From an alpha proteobacterium SCGC AAA536-K22 (lineage in GTDB: Bacteria > Pseudomonadota > Alphaproteobacteria > Puniceispirillales > Marisalimonadaceae), in assembly GCA_000421325.1 (NCBI GenBank), contig ATWQ01000001.1, forward strand, positions 1-64,000: DNA of 64,000 nucleotides, in the 5' to 3' direction. The notes below the pieces were generated by a model. It was given only the letters and a program-made list of their open reading frames with translations, did not search any database and had not been told where the DNA came from. A program made the translations under genes and the position numbers. The first letter of the stretch is position 1; every line of letters starts with the position of its first letter. Below, piece by piece: positions 60,620 to 64,000 of the stretch.

Positions 60620-61594
60620 ATGTACAAGTTTTTAATAAAAAAGAAATTTCAAGACTTAAATGATAATGAAATATTATCTCTTGCAATTGTTAGTTTAGAA
60701 GAAGATATAAAATTATATGATGAGTATTCTTCTCATTTTCTTATAAATTACCCAGAAACATCAAAAATGTTTAAACAAATGTCTATTTTAAAAAATAAAA
60801 ATAGAAAAAAATTAGTTGAATTACATAAAAAAAAATTTGGTGAGACTCTAAGCATTACTAACCAAAAAAAAATTACTAATTATTTCAAAAGAAAACCTGA
60901 ATGGTTGGTGATAAAGAATTCTATTGAAAAAGTTAGAAATGAAATTATTGAAATGGAAACTATTTCTGCCGAATTTTATAATTCATTTGCTAAAAAATCC
61001 CAAAATATTGAAATTAGAAATTTACTTACTGACTTAGCATTAATGAGTAGAGAGCAGAAAGATAATGCTAAATTTATATTATTGAATGCTCAAAAAACAA
61101 TAAGTGCCAAAGAGGAAGTTACTAAAGATAAAAGACAGTTTATTTTAACATGGGTCCAGCCAGGTCTTGCCGGTCTTATGGATGGATCAGTTTCAACTTT
61201 AGCTCCAATTTTTGCTACTGCTTTCGCAACAAAAGATAGTCATACAACATTATTAGTTGGTTTAGCAGCATCTATAGGAGCTGGGATTTCAATGGGTTTT
61301 ACAGAAGCTGTACATGATGATGGAGTAATATCAGGTAGAGGTTCACCAATAAAGCGAGGATTTTCCTCAGGTATTATGACCACAATAGGGGGGTTAGGTC
61401 ATGCACTTCCATATTTGATTTCTGATTTTTATGTTGCAACAGTGATTGCAATGTTTTTTGTACTAGTTGAGCTTTGGGCTATTGCATGGATACAAGCTAA
61501 ATATATGGAAATTAAATTTACAAAAGCTGTGTTTCAAGTGGTTTTTGGGGGATCACTAGTTCTGGCTGCTGGTATATTGATAGGCGGAGGTTAA
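60620..61594 (+). CDS. mbfA: Membrane-bound ferritin-like iron exporter MbfA
   Basis: The 324-aa protein joins an N-terminal rubrerythrin/ferritin-like domain (residues about 15-150; SLEEDIKLYDEYSSHFL, EMETISAEFYNSFAKKS) to a C-terminal VIT1/CCC1-type membrane domain. The latter has WVQPGLAGLMDGSVSTLAPIFA, GAGISMGFTEAVHDDG, GIMTTIGGLGHALPYL and a last hydrophobic segment LVLAAGILIGGG. In rhizobia MbfA exports iron and is controlled by Irr. Here a Fur-type box lies upstream. It precedes the iron-binding-protein gene by 82 bp, which has its own site. Confidence 0.9.
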   Translation: MYKFLIKKKFQDLNDNEILSLAIVSLEEDIKLYDEYSSHFLINYPETSKMFKQMSILKNKNRKKLVELHKKKFGETLSITNQKKITNYFKRKPEWLVIKNSIEKVRNEIIEMETISAEFYNSFAKKSQNIEIRNLLTDLALMSREQKDNAKFILLNAQKTISAKEEVTKDKRQFILTWVQPGLAGLMDGSVSTLAPIFATAFATKDSHTTLLVGLAASIGAGISMGFTEAVHDDGVISGRGSPIKRGFSSGIMTTIGGLGHALPYLISDFYVATVIAMFFVLVELWAIAWIQAKYMEIKFTKAVFQVVFGGSLVLAAGILIGGG

Positions 61595-61604
61595 AAAAAA
61601 TATA

Positions 61605-61658
61605 TTGACATTGATAATGGTTATAGTAATTATAATTATAATGATAATGATTATTAAT
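61605..61658 (+). promoter_or_regulatory. Promoter and Fur-like box upstream of fbpA
   Basis: A perfect TTGACA (61605-61610) is followed by AT-rich TATAAT copies with longer than usual spacing. AATGATAAT-G-ATTATTAAT (61640-61658) gives 16 of 19 matches to the Fur consensus when aligned as for the mbfA site. Position between promoter and start suits repression. Confidence 0.6.
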
Positions 61659-61676
61659 TACATAATGGTGTTTTAA

Positions 61677-62714
61677 ATGAAAAGTCTTAAATCTTTATTA
61701 TTTTGTATTTTCAACTTAATTTTTTGTTTATCTATCTTAATTTTTGGAATTCAACGCGCTAGTGCAAAAGAGATAAATATTTACTCTTACCGAAGTCCTA
61801 CTCTTTTGGAACCATTTACTAAAGAATATGAAAAAGAATTTTCAGTAAAATTTAACGTGTTACACGCTAAGAAAGGCCTCGCGCAGAGGCTCAAATCCGA
61901 AGGGAAAAATTCTCCTGCTGATGTGATTCTTACCGTCGATATTTCAAGATTATCTGAACTTGCGGATATGGATTTAGTTAAAAATGTTAACTCAGACATA
62001 ATAAATAAAAATGTTCCAGATCATTTAAGAGATATCAATAAAAAATGGATTAGTTTATCGACTAGAGCAAGAATAATAGGTGTTTCCAAAGAAAGGGTAA
62101 ATAAAAACGAGATTAATGATATTGAAGATTTAGCAAAACCAAAGTTTAGGGGTAAAATATGTACAAGAATTGGAAGTCACCCATATAATAGAGCATTATT
62201 GGCTTCAATAGTTGCACATAAAGGTGAGATAAAAGCAAAATCATGGGCAGAAGGTTTAGTTTCAAATTTTGCAAGAAAACCAAAAGGTAATGACAGAGCA
62301 CAAGCAAAAGGAATTTACTCAGGTGAGTGTGATATAGTTTTAATGAATACCTATTATTTTGCATTAATGAAATTTAATGAAAAGAAACCTGAACAAAAAA
62401 ATTGGGCACGAGCTACTGAAGTAATATTCTATAACCAAGGTAACAGAGGGCAACATATTAACATTTCAGGTGCAGCTATTGCAAAATATTCAAAAAATAG
62501 TGAAGAAGCTTTGAAATTTATTGAATGGCTTACTATGCCAAAAGCACAGAAAATTTATGCAAATGTTAATTTTGAATATCCAGTAAATCCTAAAGTTAAA
62601 CTTGATGGTAAAATAATGGAATGGGGTACATTTAAGTCAGATAGTTTACCAATAAGTGAGATTGCTAAAAATGCAAAAAAAGCACAAATGATAATTGATC
62701 AGGTGGGTTGGTGA
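61677..62714 (+). CDS. Iron(III) ABC transporter substrate-binding protein (FbpA/FutA-like)
   Basis: The 345-aa protein has a signal peptide (LLFCIFNLIFCLSILIFGIQRASA) and the family start EINIYSYRSPTLLEPFTKEYEKEF. It contains GLAQRLKSEGKNSPADVILTVD and the iron-binding tyrosine pair in CDIVLMNTYYFALMKF, then FYNQGNRGQHINISGAAIAKYSKN. It binds ferric iron in the periplasm. No FbpB permease or FbpC ATPase gene follows in this window; the next gene is on the other strand, so the rest of the transporter must be elsewhere. Confidence 0.92.
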   Translation: MKSLKSLLFCIFNLIFCLSILIFGIQRASAKEINIYSYRSPTLLEPFTKEYEKEFSVKFNVLHAKKGLAQRLKSEGKNSPADVILTVDISRLSELADMDLVKNVNSDIINKNVPDHLRDINKKWISLSTRARIIGVSKERVNKNEINDIEDLAKPKFRGKICTRIGSHPYNRALLASIVAHKGEIKAKSWAEGLVSNFARKPKGNDRAQAKGIYSGECDIVLMNTYYFALMKFNEKKPEQKNWARATEVIFYNQGNRGQHINISGAAIAKYSKNSEEALKFIEWLTMPKAQKIYANVNFEYPVNPKVKLDGKIMEWGTFKSDSLPISEIAKNAKKAQMIIDQVGW

Positions 62715-62864
62715 TTAAAAGAAATAACTAATACCAAAATAACCAACTAATAGCCAAGCTATACCTTTAATTAAAAAAAACAGGAATAAAACAAGTCCTG
62801 TTTTTTTTATATTTATCTTTGAAATTTTAATATAATCTAGATATTTAGACAGTCTGACCGCCAT
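62715..62864 (-). CDS. Hidden 49-aa membrane protein overlapping the SDR 3' end
   Basis: This frame is too short for the ORF track. From the ATG at 62864, which overlaps the last 20 bp of the SDR gene, it gives a basic N-terminal segment (VRLSKYLDYIKISKINIKK) followed by one strong membrane helix (TGLVLFLFFLIKGIAWLLVG) and YFGISYFF. G-starting codons recur (ggt, gct, gtt, ggt, ggt), unlike random AT-rich spacer. It stops 1 bp past the fbpA stop on the other strand. Doubt: it contains the hairpin 62773-62808, which could be a plain terminator. Confidence 0.5.
   Translation of the reverse strand: MAVRLSKYLDYIKISKINIKKTGLVLFLFFLIKGIAWLLVGYFGISYFF
62773..62808. terminator. Symmetrical intrinsic terminator-like hairpin
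   Basis: AAAAAAAACAGGA and TCCTGTTTTTTTT form a perfect 13-bp stem around a 10-nt loop. The stem has an A-tract on one side and a T-tract on the other, so it can terminate in both directions between the convergent fbpA and SDR genes. It lies inside the possible 49-aa ORF. Confidence 0.7.
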
Positions 62865-63585
62865 TTATCTGGATTTCCGTTCCGTTTACATATGAAAATG
62901 TTTCTGAACACATTGAGTGAATAACGCCTGCTACTTCTTCAGGAGTCCCAAAACGTTTCATGGGTATTTTTTCTGTAAGCATTTTTTTACTATCTGGTGT
63001 TACCATTGAAGTTTCAATTTCACCTGGGGCAATTGCATTAACTCTTATACCCTCATGTGCCAAATCTGACGCCATTTCACGAGTTAAAGATTTTAAAGCT
63101 GCTTTAGAGGTAGCATATGCTGGTCCAGCAAATTGATGAACATTATCACTAGCAATTGACGTAACATTAATAATTACGCCTTTAGCTAATTTTAGGTTAT
63201 TAATGATTGACTGAGAAATTATTATTGGGGCAAAAAAATTAACATTAAACACTTTTCTCCAGAGGCTCAAGTCAGTATCTGCAAATCCCAATCTCTTATT
63301 ATCAGAATTTTTAGGAGAAATTGCTGCGTTATTTATTAGAGCTTTTACAGGTCTGCCATCAAGAAATTTATTTAATTCTAATAATGTTTTGTCTAAAGAG
63401 ATTTGATTTTCTAAATCTACTTGAAAATGCAATTGTTTATTATTAGACCAAGGGCATTGTGGCGCAACTTCTGAGCGTGAAAAGGTAATAACTGTCCAAC
63501 CATCATCCCAGAACTTTTTTGATGTAGCATGGCCTATACCACGACTTCCACCTGTAAGAATTATAATTTTATCATTATTTTTCAT
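62845..63585 (-). CDS. SDR-family oxidoreductase
   Basis: The 246-aa classical SDR has ILTGGSRGIGHA, INNAAISPKN, NVTSIASDN, YATSKAALKSL and the C-terminal GGTEIQINGGQTV-like ending (VNGTEIQINGG). It resembles 3-ketoacyl-ACP reductase-like SDRs but with no fatty-acid genes around. It is located between the iron-binding protein and fur, and a Fur-like box lies 13 bp upstream of its start, so it may be iron-regulated. Confidence 0.83.
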   Translation of the reverse strand: MKNNDKIIILTGGSRGIGHATSKKFWDDGWTVITFSRSEVAPQCPWSNNKQLHFQVDLENQISLDKTLLELNKFLDGRPVKALINNAAISPKNSDNKRLGFADTDLSLWRKVFNVNFFAPIIISQSIINNLKLAKGVIINVTSIASDNVHQFAGPAYATSKAALKSLTREMASDLAHEGIRVNAIAPGEIETSMVTPDSKKMLTEKIPMKRFGTPEEVAGVIHSMCSETFSYVNGTEIQINGGQTV

Positions 63586-63597
63586 TAATTAATTTCT

Positions 63598-63616
63598 GAT
63601 ATTGATAATCATTCTT
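63598..63616 (-). promoter_or_regulatory. Fur-like box between fur and the SDR gene
   Basis: GATATTGATAATCATTCTT matches the classical Fur 19-mer at 16 of 19 positions. It starts 13 bp upstream of the SDR start and 52 bp downstream of the fur stop. Confidence 0.5.
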
Positions 63617-63667
63617 AACTTTAACACTAGTAGTTAACATTGCAACAATTTTTTCTTATTAGAAAGT

Positions 63668-64000
63668 TTATTTTTTTATCTTCTTTCCAAATAGTTCTAA
63701 ACGGTGATCCACCAACTCGTAACCCATATTAAGTGCTACTTGTCTTTTCATTTCTTCTAGTTCTTCGTTCTGAAATTCAATGATTTCACCACTCTCAACA
63801 TCAATTAAATGTTCATGATGTTCCCCAGCTTCTTCATATCTTGATCTACCATCTCCAATATCTAGTTTTTCAATTATACCAGCCTCTTCAAACAATTTGA
63901 TCGTTCTGTACACAGTTGCGATTGAGATTGAACGATCTTTTTCAACAGCTCTTCGATACATCTCATCCACATCAGGGTGATCAACTGAATCTTCGATTAC
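63668..64000 (-). CDS. fur: Fur/Mur family metalloregulator, 5' end outside window
   Basis: The frame continues past the GTG given in the ORF track to the window edge, reading VIEDSVDHPDVDEMYRRA before it, so the gene is truncated by the window and the N terminus is missing. The visible part has ISIATVYRTIKLFEEAGI (recognition helix), GDGRSRYEEAGEHHEHLIDVESG with the metal-binding HHEH (HHxH), and GYELVDHRLELFGKKI. This is the alphaproteobacterial Fur/Mur pattern. It controls iron or manganese uptake genes; the three Fur-like boxes next to it are obvious targets. Confidence 0.92.
   Translation of the reverse strand, partial: VIEDSVDHPDVDEMYRRAVEKDRSISIATVYRTIKLFEEAGIIEKLDIGDGRSRYEEAGEHHEHLIDVESGEIIEFQNEELEEMKRQVALNMGYELVDHRLELFGKKIKK

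Overview
This is a very AT-rich, densely packed, mostly colinear piece of bacterial chromosome. I see about 66 protein genes, no rRNA or tRNA, and no IS element, prophage or CRISPR array. Many features point to an alphaproteobacterium: a complete urtABCDE-ureDABCEFG block, an MbfA-type ferritin-like/VIT iron exporter beside a Fur/Mur gene, DmlA-type decarboxylating dehydrogenases, a MOFRL glycerate kinase, an SCP2-type thiolase, CaiB-type CoA transferase and paired acyl-CoA dehydrogenases. Low GC, short spacers, TTG starts and compatible-solute genes fit a streamlined, probably marine planktonic lineage. That placement is inference; the window has no phylogenetic marker that would fix it.

Layout. 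0-3 kb: a TPR glycosyltransferase-like protein and a CMP-nonulosonate cytidylyltransferase (surface glycan), then a small zinc-ribbon protein. 3-9.6 kb: a flavoprotein, PpnP, two unknown small proteins, a GFA protein, then a tight run of GT2, an MTA/SAH-nucleosidase-like protein, a spore-photoproduct-lyase-like radical SAM enzyme, an SDR and a rhodanese. 9.6-12 kb: a class V aminotransferase and an isolated pal. 12-18 kb: a winged-helix regulator with structured upstream DNA, then a hydroxy-acid/deoxy-sugar-acid catabolic set (SDR, DmlA-like, NIPSNAP, LldD, L-fuconate dehydratase, esterase). 18-27.6 kb: a 31-aa membrane protein missed by the ORF track, a putative Mn transporter preceded by a 14-bp palindrome, GAF protein, DhlA-like dehalogenase, glycosyltransferase, GST, glycerate kinase, crotonase, lytic transglycosylase, nitroreductase.

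27.6-32.7 kb is a compact glucosylglycerate operon (MFS, phosphatase, GpgS-like synthase, GH13_18 phosphorylase) that can make and recycle this compatible solute. The released D-glycerate could feed the glycerate kinase at 24 kb. 32.7-35.2 kb encodes an OGT-like (GT41) TPR protein. 35.3-46.2 kb is one long minus-strand urea uptake and urease operon.

46.4-56.8 kb holds CoA-linked catabolism (MBL hydrolase, CoA transferase, two transport-type membrane proteins, SDR, esterase, thiolase, crotonase, two acyl-CoA dehydrogenases). 56.9-60.3 kb has an RraA-like protein, a DUF1537 (four-carbon acid sugar) kinase, an ABM-domain protein and an isopropylmalate-dehydrogenase-like enzyme, which look like a variant tetronate-type pathway. 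60.3-64 kb is an iron island: mbfA, an FbpA/FutA iron-binding protein, an SDR, a hidden 49-aa membrane protein and the 3' part of fur, with three Fur-box-like sites (18/19, 16/19 and 16/19 to the classical 19-mer, counted by eye).

The most interesting points are the SPL/nucleosidase/SDR run in an apparent non-sporulator, the paired operator-like palindromes before the regulator at 12 kb, the kinase/IMDH-like set without PdxA2, the structured DNA and near-perfect Fur box before mbfA, and the two small membrane proteins.
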